Below, in pieces: positions 1 through 8,166 of a stretch of 64,000 nt of DNA. The position numbers and the translations under genes were made by a program. The notes below the pieces were generated by a model. That model searched no databases. It was not told where the DNA came from and saw only the letters and a program-made list of their open reading frames with translations. The stretch is from Verrucomicrobiaceae bacterium (GTDB lineage Bacteria; Verrucomicrobiota; Verrucomicrobiia; Verrucomicrobiales; Verrucomicrobiaceae): contig JADJPM010000004.1 of NCBI GenBank assembly GCA_016713245.1, positions 1,612,001-1,676,000 of the forward strand. The letters are read 5' to 3'. Every line of letters starts with the position of its first letter. The stretch's first letter is position 1.

Positions 1-640
1 GCGGGTCGATTTTGGTGGTGGCCTGATTCCAGGCTCTCGGGTGATCATTCCGGGGAAGGGGACTCGTGTCTCCTCCCAAGTGCCCGTTTCGAGCGGTAGC
101 CCCGGCAGTTCCAGCAGCGGCAGTTACACCGTGAAGCCAGGAGATAGCCTCAAGGCCATCGCCATCCGCCATGGCACCAGCACCGCGAATCTCGCTTCGA
201 TCAACGGCATCAAGGACGCAAACAAGCTCGTCGTCGGCCAGCGCCTCGTGTTGCCCGGTGGCAAAGCCGTCTCCTCCAACCGCTCCGTGGCCTCCTCGAA
301 GCCCAAACCCATCTCCAAACCTTCCGCCCAAGCTTCTAGCGACACCGTTCCCATGCCGGGTGTCGGCCTCCCCGATGGCATGCCGCCGCCTCCGAGCGTC
401 CCGCTGCCCTCCAACTCGATGGCGGTGACCAAAAAACCCTCTGCGCCGCCCGCCGACTCCCATCGCGGCGTGCTCGCCTACCGCGTCGATAACACCGACA
501 GCATCGAAAGCATCGCCAACCAGTTCAGCACCACGCCCGCCCGCATCCGCGAAATGAACCACCTCCAGTCCACCACCAAGCTGAACGCGGGCGATGAGAT
601 CATGGTGCCCGCTCTGGGTGCCGTCTCCGTTGGCAACTAA
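1..640 (+). CDS. LysM-repeat protein, 5' end outside window
   Basis: The reading frame is open to the left edge, so only the C-terminal ~210 residues are present. Two LysM modules are visible: one from YTVKPGDSLKAIA to RLVLPG and one from YRVDNTDSIESIA to EIMVPA, separated by a Pro/Ser/Lys-rich linker. The first visible residues (GSRVIIPG) look like the end of a further LysM module. LysM domains bind peptidoglycan or other GlcNAc polymers, so an envelope role is expected. No catalytic domain is visible in the part present, so a hydrolase or a structural protein cannot be distinguished. Confidence 0.8.
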   Translation, partial: RVDFGGGLIPGSRVIIPGKGTRVSSQVPVSSGSPGSSSSGSYTVKPGDSLKAIAIRHGTSTANLASINGIKDANKLVVGQRLVLPGGKAVSSNRSVASSKPKPISKPSAQASSDTVPMPGVGLPDGMPPPPSVPLPSNSMAVTKKPSAPPADSHRGVLAYRVDNTDSIESIANQFSTTPARIREMNHLQSTTKLNAGDEIMVPALGAVSVGN

Positions 641-684
641 CCCGTTTTTCTCACCGGTCGGAGCGCGTGCGGGAGCGACGATGG

Positions 685-748
685 TTTGTAGTTCGGCCTT
701 CAGGCCGTGATTGGGCGCTCTTTGACGGGCTGAAGCCGGAACTACAAA
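685..748. repeat. 64-bp inverted-repeat element
   Basis: Imperfect inverted repeat with arms TTTGTAGTTCGGCCTTCAG and, on the other strand, TTTGTAGTTCCGGCTTCAG, separated by about 20 bp. It lies between the convergent LysM and helicase genes and could act as a bidirectional terminator. Its form resembles a small dispersed palindromic element. Confidence 0.6.
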
Positions 749-788
749 CAGCCCTTGGGTTGATTGGCAGTTTGAAAACCCAAACCCC

Positions 789-2501
789 TTACCGGCGCTT
801 CTTCTTCCGTCCCGTCATGATGCCGCGAGCCTTGTCTTCCTCGTCGAGCACCGTGGTGTACTTGTAGCTGAAACCTTCCAGCTTCCGGCGGGGAATCTTC
901 TGGCTGATGAGGCGCTCAATCGAGGCCACGTTCATGATTTCATCGGCGGCGAAGAGCGTGAAGGCATCGCCCTCTTTTTGGGCGCGGCCCGTGCGGCCGA
1001 TGCGATGCACGTAATCTTCGCTGTGCTCGGGGACCATGTAGTTGATGACGTGCGTCACGCCACTGATGTCCAGGCCGCGGGCAGCGAGGTCGGTGGCGAC
1101 GATGATCTCGAATTCACCCTCGCGGAAGCCTTTCAGCGCCTTCTCGCGATCCTTCTGGCCGATGTCGCTGTGCATCACGGCGGCTTTGTATTCGCCGGTG
1201 CGTTCGATGGCCGAGTAAAGCTGATCCGCCTGCGCTTTCGTGCGGGTGAAGATCATCATGCTCTCGAAATGCGTCTGCTTCAAAATGGCGAGTAGCAGCT
1301 CCTGGCGCTGATCGCTGGCCACTGGATACATGTAATGGCTAACCGTCTCCGCGGCGGAGAAGCGGATGCCCACTTCGACGCTTTCGGGCTCCTTCAGCGC
1401 AAAGTCCGCCAGGCTCTTGATCTGCGGTGGCATGGTGGCGCTGAAAAACAGCGTCTGGCGGGTGGCGGGCGTCTTTTCGACGATCCGGCGCACGTCGGGG
1501 AGGAAACCCATGTCGAGCATGCGGTCCACTTCATCGAGGATGAGGATTTCCACGCCGCGCAGGTCGGCGATGCCTTCCTGCATGAAATCGAGCAAACGCC
1601 CTGGAGTGACGACAACGACGTCCACGCCCTCTTACAGGCCTTTGCGCTGCTTTTCATAGCCCACACCGCCATGCACGAGCAGGACGCGAAGACCGGTATG
1701 CTTGCCGTATTTCTCAAACTGCTCCACAACCTGCGCTGCCAGCTCGCGAACGGGCTCCAGCACGAGGCAGCGGAAGGTTCCGGGGGCACCCAGGCGATGC
1801 AAAGCGGGCAACGCGAAGGCGGCGGTCTTGCCGGTGCCGGTTTGGGAGGCACCGACGAGGTCTTTGCCGGTCAAAATGATCGGAATGGACTTCTCCTGGA
1901 TGGTGGTGGGCTTGTCGTAGCCTGTTTCACGCACCGCCGCGAGGACGGCAGGGGAAAGGCCCAGCACTTCCCAGTTAAAAGGGTAGGGGCCTTCCGGCAC
2001 GGGTGGCGGCGGAGGTGGCGGCACCGGGGCGTGGTTTTCACGCTCGGGCTTGGCTTCACGCGGCGCACGGCCACGCTCAGGCCTGTCACCACGCGGACCG
2101 CGTTCAGGGCGATCACTGCGAGGGCCACGCTCAGGGCGGTCGCCACGCGGACCCCGGTCACGTGGTGGACGGTCGCCACGAGGCTTGCCGCCTTCGCGAT
2201 GACCTTCCCTGGGCGTTTCATGCGCAGGACGCTTGTGAGCATGAATCGTCGCCGGATGGTCGGGGTGTGGCACATGTGCTTCCTTGGCCAGCTCCTTCAC
2301 AACGGGTTTTTTCAGTCGCAGCACCTTCTTCAGGCCCGATTTCAATCGGCTGAACAGGGAGGGTTTCTTCGGAGCGTGGTCGGGGCGGCGTGGGGTGGTC
2401 ACAATCAGGGCGGGAGGAATAGGGCGGTTCCTATCGGCCAGCTTGGCGGACAATGCAAACCCGCATCCGCCGCGTGAATTTGCCGCGTAAACCGGGAACA
2501 A
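789..2501 (-). pseudogene. DEAD-box RNA helicase interrupted by an in-frame TAA
   Basis: The N-terminal part (1632-2501) has a basic, PERG/RGD-rich low-complexity extension, a Q-motif region (GYDKPTTIQ) and Walker A (SQTGTGKTAAF). The C-terminal part (789-1625) has TPGRLLDF, the DEVD box, SAT, the ARGLDI motif and HRIGRTGRA. Both parts are in the same frame and are separated by one TAA at minus-strand positions 1634-1632, where homologues continue without interruption. A single substitution (for example AAA or CAA to TAA) explains it. The first fragment would bind but not hydrolyse ATP; the second lacks the P-loop. The start is uncertain: TTG 2501 or GTG 2402. A basic, RG-rich extension is common in RNA helicases acting in ribosome assembly or cold adaptation. 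Confidence 0.85.
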
Positions 2502-2546
2502 TCCTCTTGCCCCATCGCCTCACGTTTTCATACTCGCCCCGCCCTC

Positions 2547-3935
2547 ATGTCCTCCATTTCGTACCTCCCCGGAAAAGAACCTCATCCACGCGAACACCGC
2601 CTCATCTTCAAAAACGTCGATCGCGTCGGCTGGAACACCTCCATCGACTGCGCCATCGCCGACGGCGGTTACGAGATGCTCAAAAAGGCCCTCAAGATGG
2701 AGCGCAGCGCCATCACCAACGAAGTGAAGGCCAGCGGCCTCCGTGGCCGTGGCGGTGCAGGCTTCCCCACCGGCGTGAAGTGGGGCTTCATCCCGCCCAC
2801 GAACACCAAGCCCGTCTATCTCATCTGCAACGCCGACGAATCCGAGCCCGGCACCTTCAAAGACCGCTACATCCTCCATCAAGACCCGCATCAGCTCATT
2901 GAGGGCATGACCATCGCCTGCTTCGCCGTCGGTGCCAAGCTCGCCTACATCTACATCCGCGAGGAATTCCCCCAGGCCGCCATCATCGTCGAAAAAGCCA
3001 TCGCGGAGGCCCACGAGAAAGGTTTCCTCGGCAAAAACATCCAGGGCAGCGGCTTTGACTGCGAAATCTACGTCCACCGCGGTGCCGGAGCCTACATCTG
3101 CGGCGAAGAAACCGGCCTCATCGAGTCCCTCGAAGGCAAGCGACCCTACCCGCGCATCAAGCCGCCCTACTTCCCCGCTGCCCTCGGCCTCTACATGAGC
3201 CCGACCATCGTGAACAACGTCGAGTCCCTCTGCCATGTGAAACACATCCTGCAGCTGGGCGGCGCGGAATACGCCAAGCTCGGCACCCCCAACAACACCG
3301 GCACCCGCATCCTCTGCGTCTCCGGCGACGTGCAAAAGCCCGGCTACTACGAGATCCAGGTCGGCAAGCTCACCATGGGCGAAGTGATTGAAGATCTCTG
3401 CGGCGGCCTCAAGCCCGGCCGCAAACTCAAAGCCATCATCCCTGGCGGCTCCTCCGCCAAAGTGCTGCGTGCCGACGAAACCTTCAAAATGAAGGATGGC
3501 CGCGAACTCACCATCATGGACATCCCCATGGACTTCGACACCATGGCCGCCTGCGGCACCATGGCCGGCTCCGGCGGCGTCATCATCATGGACGACAGCC
3601 GCAGCATGAGCTGGGTCATCAACAACCTGAACAACTTCTACGCCCACGAAAGCTGCGGCCAATGCACCCCCTGCCGCGAAGGCAGCCTGTGGATGAAAAA
3701 GATCAGCGACCGCATCGTCTCCGGCAACGCCAGCCCCGACGACGTGGACACGCTGGAGCAAGTCGCCGTGCAAATCGACGGCCGCACCATCTGCGCCTTC
3801 GGTGAAGCCAGCGCCTGGCCTACGCAGAGTTTCGTCCGCAAATTCCGCGACGAACTCAAAGCCGACTGCCAAGCCGACCTCGCCGGACAAATCGTCAACA
3901 GCGAAGGCAAGGTGGCGGCGACGGGCGTGGCGTGA
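2547..3935 (+). CDS. nuoF: NADH-quinone oxidoreductase subunit F
   Basis: A 462-residue complex I subunit that oxidises NADH through FMN and passes electrons to the N3 [4Fe-4S] cluster. FMN/NADH-binding signatures are GRGGAGFPTG (about residue 70), NADESEPGTFKDR and GAGAYICGEETGL. Cluster ligands are in ESCGQCTPCREG and the distal Cys of TICAFG. It begins just after the divergent helicase. No other nuo gene follows; instead the downstream space holds a pseudopilin-like array and a second copy of the nuoF 3' end, so the usual nuo operon continuation is interrupted or lies elsewhere. Confidence 0.95.
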   Translation: MSSISYLPGKEPHPREHRLIFKNVDRVGWNTSIDCAIADGGYEMLKKALKMERSAITNEVKASGLRGRGGAGFPTGVKWGFIPPTNTKPVYLICNADESEPGTFKDRYILHQDPHQLIEGMTIACFAVGAKLAYIYIREEFPQAAIIVEKAIAEAHEKGFLGKNIQGSGFDCEIYVHRGAGAYICGEETGLIESLEGKRPYPRIKPPYFPAALGLYMSPTIVNNVESLCHVKHILQLGGAEYAKLGTPNNTGTRILCVSGDVQKPGYYEIQVGKLTMGEVIEDLCGGLKPGRKLKAIIPGGSSAKVLRADETFKMKDGRELTIMDIPMDFDTMAACGTMAGSGGVIIMDDSRSMSWVINNLNNFYAHESCGQCTPCREGSLWMKKISDRIVSGNASPDDVDTLEQVAVQIDGRTICAFGEASAWPTQSFVRKFRDELKADCQADLAGQIVNSEGKVAATGVA

Positions 3936-3953
3936 TTTCAAAATCCATCCGCG

Positions 3954-4442
3954 ATGAAAACCTCCACGAAGAATTTCCTGAAGTGGTTGTTCTTCGTCGG
4001 CTGTCTTTCCATCATTGGGTGGTTGGTAAACCGAAGAGCTTCATCGAACCATGGCGTCTGGTTTATGTCGAGTGTCGAGGCCGGTCGAGTGAAACACATC
4101 GGCTCCAATCTCTCGCCTGAAGCTGCAGCTAAACACTTCGGATTCGACCAACATCACCCAGAAGAAGTCATTCTGAAGTTGGACTGTGACCTCAGCTTCT
4201 TCATCATTAGCTCGAAACTCGAACGACTTGAAAGCATCCCGAGCAATAGTCGTGATTCGTGGGGACATCGATACTACGGCATTTTTGACTTCAATAACGA
4301 TGGCCACGTCCCCAATCCCGAGACTCTGACAACGCATCCGCATCCAGGAACTCCCGCCACGCTCAAGCGCCGCACCGCCATCTTCTCCGCCGGTCCCGAT
4401 GGTGATCCTGTGACTTGGGAGGACAACATTAAGAATTGGTAA
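3954..4442 (+). CDS. Pseudopilin-like membrane-anchored protein, copy 1
   Basis: A 162-residue protein with a short basic N-terminus, one membrane segment (FLKWLFFVGCLSIIGWLV) and a C-terminal block DSWGHRYYGIFDFNNDGHVPNP, then AIFSAGPDGDPVTWEDN. The pattern D-WG-Y ... SxGxDG resembles the C-terminal calcium-binding region of the type II secretion pseudopilin GspG. The canonical prepilin peptidase site (G followed by FTLIE) is absent, so the N-terminus is probably an uncleaved anchor. It is the most divergent of four tandem paralogues and starts 19 bp after nuoF. Function unknown. Confidence 0.75.
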   Translation: MKTSTKNFLKWLFFVGCLSIIGWLVNRRASSNHGVWFMSSVEAGRVKHIGSNLSPEAAAKHFGFDQHHPEEVILKLDCDLSFFIISSKLERLESIPSNSRDSWGHRYYGIFDFNNDGHVPNPETLTTHPHPGTPATLKRRTAIFSAGPDGDPVTWEDNIKNW

Positions 4443-4444
4443 CC

Positions 4445-4918
4445 ATGACTTCTGCTAGCGACAAGCGTTCCAGTTTTATCCGGCGTTTGATCGTGCTGGT
4501 CATCGCCTGTCTTGCTGTGTGGTATGTCGTTTCGACGAACTTAAGGAACCAGTACAACTATCCGCGTTTGATCACGACCCAAATGGTTGTGTGTCGCCTC
4601 AACGAAGTGATCAAACCCGACCGAATTGCCACCCGCCTCGGAAAAAAATTGCAAGAAGAGACATTCTTGATGCTCGACTGGGATTGGGACGCTGCGATGG
4701 CAAACCTGGTGAAGGTTCGCGAGAACTCAGAAGCCAAAGAAAGTCGTGATGGCTGGGGAAACCGCTACTATGGGATTTTCGACTTCAACAACGACGACTT
4801 GGTGCCCAATCCCGATCCAGACGCTAAACAGCTCTTTCTGAAGCGCCGCACCGCCATCTTCTCCGCCGGTCCCGATGGTGATCCAGCGACTTGGCAGGAC
4901 AACATCAAAAACTGGTAA
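4445..4918 (+). CDS. Pseudopilin-like membrane-anchored protein, copy 2
   Basis: A 157-residue paralogue of copy 1. It has an N-terminal membrane segment (RRLIVLVIACLAVWYVVST) and the shared C-terminal signature GWGNRYYGIFDFNNDD ... AIFSAGPDGDPATWQDN. It starts 2 bp after the stop of copy 1. Its start context, GGTAACCATGACTTCTGCTA, is repeated exactly at copy 3, which points to recent tandem duplication and likely co-transcription. The middle third is variable among copies while both ends are conserved. Confidence 0.75.
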   Translation: MTSASDKRSSFIRRLIVLVIACLAVWYVVSTNLRNQYNYPRLITTQMVVCRLNEVIKPDRIATRLGKKLQEETFLMLDWDWDAAMANLVKVRENSEAKESRDGWGNRYYGIFDFNNDDLVPNPDPDAKQLFLKRRTAIFSAGPDGDPATWQDNIKNW

Positions 4919-4920
4919 CC

Positions 4921-5429
4921 ATGACTTCTGCTAGCCACAAGCTCTCCAGTTTTCGCCGGTGGATGGTCGTGTTGGTCATCGCCGCGCTGGCTTGGTGGTT
5001 TGTCGCCTACACCAGCAAAAAAGATCCATCGAATATGGGCCGTGGAATGGCACCAATTTCATGTTGTCGAGAATGCACGAATTTATCACCCCGGAATACG
5101 TGGCTTCCAAGATCGGACCGGCAAGTCCGCGTGATGAGGTGCTGCTGCGAGCCGATTGGGAGTTCGACAAAGTCATGGTGCAAAAGATCGACATGCCAAG
5201 AAACCCAGCCACGCCCAACAAAGACGGCTGGGGCTCGCTCTGGTACATCATCTGCGACTTCAACAACGACGGCAAAGTCCCCAATCCCGAGCTGCTGACG
5301 GTTCCTCCCAAACCAGGAGCAACCCAAAAGGAACTCCACACACGCATCGCCATCTTCTCAGCCGGACCTGATGGAGACCCGGCGACTTGGGAGGATAATC
5401 AGCCTCCCGGCTATACTAGGAAGCCATGA
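4921..5429 (+). pseudogene. Pseudopilin-like protein, copy 3, frameshifted at an A6 run
   Basis: The N-terminus (SSFRRWMVVLVIAALAWWFV, ATG at 4921) is read in one frame up to YTSKKDP. The conserved remainder (IEYGPWNGTNFM ... GWGSLWYIICDFNNDG ... AIFSAGPDGDPATWEDN) continues in the -1 frame to the stop at 5429. The change falls at an A6 run near 5020. Comparison with copy 4 shows the two halves belong to one protein of about 169 residues. This is a -1 mutation, polymerase or ribosome slippage, or a sequencing error. The stop overlaps the start of copy 4 by 4 bp (ATGA). Confidence 0.8.
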
Positions 5430-5914
5430 ATCAAGCCAACGCCAAGCTTTCCAGTTTCCGCCGGTGGATGGTCGTGTTGGTCATTGCCGTTTTGGCGGCT
5501 TGGTTTGTGGTTTCGACGAACATCAAGAACCAGATTTTCCATCCACGGTGGTTCAACACACAGGGTGCCTTAGGCTTTCTGAATGAAAATCTAACACCCG
5601 AGATCATCGCCTCCCATCTCGGTAAGGCTGCTTCTCGGGATGAAAAAGTGCTGCTACGCACCGATTGGAAGATGGCTGAGGGGTTTGATACCTCGATGAG
5701 TCTCGCTACACCCAACAAGGATGCTTGGGGCTCCCTTTTCTACCTCGTCTGCGACTTCAACAACGACGGCCTGATCCCCAACCCCGAGACGCTGACCACA
5801 CCACCGAATCTTGGTGCTGTCCCCAAACTCAAACAGCGCCTCGCCATCTTCTCCGCCGGGCCCGATGGCGATCCGGCAACTTGGGAGGACAATGTGCCAC
5901 CAAGTTTTGAGTGA
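5426..5914 (+). CDS. Pseudopilin-like membrane-anchored protein, copy 4
   Basis: A 162-residue intact paralogue. Its membrane segment RRWMVVLVIAVLAAWFVVS is nearly identical to copy 3, and it has the signature AWGSLFYLVCDFNNDG ... AIFSAGPDGDPATWEDN. It is translationally coupled to copy 3 by ATGA overlap. The FNNDG and GPDGDP loops are Asp/Asn-rich and could bind calcium, as in GspG-type pseudopilins, but without a prepilin cleavage site. The duplicated nuoF tail follows 23 bp downstream. Confidence 0.75.
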   Translation: MNQANAKLSSFRRWMVVLVIAVLAAWFVVSTNIKNQIFHPRWFNTQGALGFLNENLTPEIIASHLGKAASRDEKVLLRTDWKMAEGFDTSMSLATPNKDAWGSLFYLVCDFNNDGLIPNPETLTTPPNLGAVPKLKQRLAIFSAGPDGDPATWEDNVPPSFE

Positions 5915-5937
5915 AGCCAGGAAGGACCTCCTTCGCG

Positions 5938-6149
5938 TCTCCGGCAACGCCAGCCCCGACGACGTGGACACGCTCGAACAGGTCGCCGTGCAAATCGACG
6001 GCCGCACCATCTGCGCCTTCGGCGAAGCCTCCGCTTGGCCCACGCAGAGTTTCGTCCGCAAATTCCGCGACGAACTCAAAGCCGACTGCCAAGCCGACCT
6101 CGCCGGCCAAATCGTGAACAGCGAGGGCAAGGTGGCCGCGGGTCTTTGA
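5938..6149 (+). pseudogene. Duplicated 3' end of nuoF
   Basis: About 200 bp closely matching nuoF positions 3719-3919, from SGNASPDDVDTLEQ to SEGKVAA, with its own stop (KVAAGL, against KVAATGVA in nuoF). By eye about 13 bases differ between the copies and every difference is synonymous. It carries only the last ~68 codons, including the distal cluster Cys, and cannot work alone. Together with nuoF it forms direct repeats flanking the four pseudopilin-like genes. Confidence 0.9.
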
Positions 6150-6284
6150 TCGCGCCCCCTTCGTCCTCAATGGATAGGCCTACGGAACAAACGGAAGGCA
6201 CGGAATGGATTCCATTTGTGCCCATTCGTCTTCATTCGGCATGGCATTCGTGTTCCAAGAACAAGGCCCACCGCTGACCCGGAG

Positions 6285-6781
6285 GGCGCGGTTGCATTCG
6301 CGCCGACTTCCCAACGCAGCCCCACCGCGAGAGGAACGATAACCGCGAGAGAACGTAGAACAGGTTTTCTAACCTGTTTCTGGTTCTTGGTTCTTCGTTT
6401 TTGGTTCGTCGTTCGGGGCTTCGGAGGGCGGCATTGCATTGCCGCCGCATGTCCGCCTCGGAGAGGCGGTGTACGTGGTTCTTGGTTCGTCGTTAGCTTC
6501 GCGGCTTCGCAGTAGCCTGCGCTTGGGGTTCTGTAGTCCCGCCTTTAGGCGGTCAAAGAAGGGAGCGCGGACACTTTTGTCCGCTGTTTCATCGTCCTCG
6601 TCCTCCTACTCGAACTCGTCCTCGAAAAGGCGTGTGGAGTGCGGTGCGGAGCCATCCAAGGAGCCGGACTTGCCAAGTCCGGGTGGAAGAAAGTGAAACA
6701 GGATTGCATCCTGTTCATTTCCCGTCAGGCGCACAGGTTGGAAACCTATGCCACGTTCCCACCCGGCACTTGGCAAGTGCC
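6285..6781. repeat. Cluster of at least ten different short palindromes
   Basis: This gene-free stretch between the nuoF tail and the FN3 gene is packed with small perfect hairpins: 6285-6304 (GGCGCG stem), 6359-6378 (AACAGGTT), 6427-6446 (GGCGGCA), 6453-6469 (CCGCCTC), 6539-6552 (CCGCCT), 6567-6584 (GCGGACA), 6664-6682 (CCGGACTT), 6697-6715 (AACAGGAT), 6735-6747 (AGGTT) and 6765-6781 (GGCACTT). Stems are 5-8 bp and several loops contain TTGCAT or TGC. Matching palindromes occur inside the RHS gene at 15582-15603 and 15663-15681. Confidence 0.8.
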
Positions 6782-6800
6782 TCTCCTTGTCTGGATCGGA

Positions 6801-7517
6801 CTACGGCACCGTCTTCACACACGGATCACTCCAGGGGCCAGCACCAGCGCTGCCGATGGCACGCACGCGGAACCAGCAGCGGCCCCCGGTGGGCAGGCCG
6901 TCCACCACGAGGCTCGCTTTCGTGGAGAGACCGGCGGCGGTCCAGCCTGCGGCGGTGATCGGGTCCGGGCAGGTTTGGATTTCGTAGGTCTTCGCGCCCT
7001 TCACCGCCTTCCAGCGCAGCACCACGCGGCCCTGCATATCGCCGATGATCGAATCCAGGCCGTCCACCTGCGGCATCGCGCCGATAGGCGCTGCCTTGCC
7101 CTTGATCTCAAAGCCCGCGCTCAGGATCTTCGCCTCATCTCCGCCGCTGGCGCTTTCCACATACGCCATCAGGGACATCAGGTCCGCGTCGAGTTCCGCT
7201 TCGGCGGTGTTCAGGCCGCTCAGCGCCTCATCCAGCGCCATCTTCGCCGCTTCACGGGCACTCACTTTGGCGGATAAGGCGTCCGCTTTCGCCGTCAGTG
7301 TCGCCAGTGACGGGATGGGGGTGGAGAAGCTCGCATTGCCCGTCAGGGCGGTCACGATGTCCTCCGTCTTCTGCACCTTCTCCAAGGGGCTCTTGGTGTG
7401 CAGGCTCAGTTTCGGTTTAGCCATAGGATGCTTCTTTCTATTGGTGGCGGAGTCCTCCGGCTGGTCATAAAAGGCGTCCGGCGCATCGTAAAACGCGTTG
7501 GGGTCGTCATATCGCAT
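6801..7517 (-). CDS. Fibronectin type III domain protein
   Basis: A 238-residue protein. The C-terminal ~90 residues form an FN3-like beta-sandwich (VVLRWKAVKGAKTYEIQT ... CWFRVRAIGSAGAGPWSDP). The middle is an Ala/Leu-rich helical segment (ALSAKVSAREAAKMALDEAL) likely to be a coiled coil. No signal peptide is visible. The start at 7517 is preferred for its strong ribosome site (GGAGGACACCTGCATG); the internal ATG at about 7424 (MAKPKLSLHTK) would give a ~207-residue form. It probably works by protein-protein contact; function unknown. Confidence 0.75.
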   Translation of the reverse strand: MRYDDPNAFYDAPDAFYDQPEDSATNRKKHPMAKPKLSLHTKSPLEKVQKTEDIVTALTGNASFSTPIPSLATLTAKADALSAKVSAREAAKMALDEALSGLNTAEAELDADLMSLMAYVESASGGDEAKILSAGFEIKGKAAPIGAMPQVDGLDSIIGDMQGRVVLRWKAVKGAKTYEIQTCPDPITAAGWTAAGLSTKASLVVDGLPTGGRCWFRVRAIGSAGAGPWSDPCVKTVP

Positions 7518-7763
7518 GCAGGTGTCCTCCGTAGGTTGGTGGCACCGCGCCGGGAGCACGGGTGCCATGCGCCGTGTGACATTCTCGTCACTGCGCCATT
7601 CAATATTTTTCAGCCCATTTTTCACTTCATCGCATCATCATTTCTTGATGCGAAAACCACGCTTGACCGCCCCGCCACCACGCCTCCCGCCGCCACCATC
7701 CCGCGTCTCCACGGCGTTCCCTCGCAGAACCTCCAGAACCCCCATCGTTCCCCCGCCAAATTC

Positions 7764-8093
7764 ATGCGTGGTTTCGCCGTGACCACGCTTGGTTTCGTCA
7801 AAACCATGACAACATTTGCTGCGACCACGCATGGTTTTGGGAAAACCATGACAACATTTGCCGCGACCACGCATGGTTTTGGGAAAACCACGACAACATT
7901 TGCCACGACCACGCATGGTTTTGGGAAAACCACGACAACATTTGCCACGACCACGCATGGTTTTGGGAAAACCATGACAACATTTGCCGCGACCACGCAT
8001 GGTTTTGGGAAAACCATGACAACATTTGCCGCGTCCACGCATGGTTTTGGGAAAACCACGACAACATTTGCCGCGACCACGCCTGGTTTTCCC
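7764..8093. repeat. 42-bp tandem repeat array, about 7-8 units, each with a hairpin
   Basis: Units follow the pattern GACCACGCATGGTTTTGGGA then AAACCATGACAACATTTGCC, with minor variation (ACCATG or ACCACG). The heart of the fully matched units is the palindrome CATGGTTTT-GGG-AAAACCATG. Because 42 is a multiple of three, several frames on both strands stay open and encode 14-residue repeats; none has a convincing start or domain, so the open frames are treated as by-products. Confidence 0.85.
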
Positions 8094-8166
8094 GGGGAAT
8101 CGCGTCCCGTGCCCACAGCGCCCCGTTCCCCCGAGGGAAAACGCCGCCCCACCCTGCCGCAGCCCT

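Noticed and set aside
1620..1640. Programmed readthrough of the helicase TAA
   Set aside because: TAA is the least leaky stop and no readthrough context is known to me for this family; mutation or error is more likely.
2520..3941. A 473-codon frame antisense to nuoF
   Set aside because: nuoF carries all ligands and motifs; the antisense frame is compositionally biased (Val/Asp/Ala) and unsupported.
3954..5914. Type II secretion operon
   Set aside because: Only pseudopilin-like C-termini are present; there is no GspD, E, F or prepilin peptidase gene and no prepilin cleavage site.
7764..8093. CRISPR array
   Set aside because: The 42-bp units follow each other without variable spacers, the hairpin is inside each unit, and no cas gene is present.
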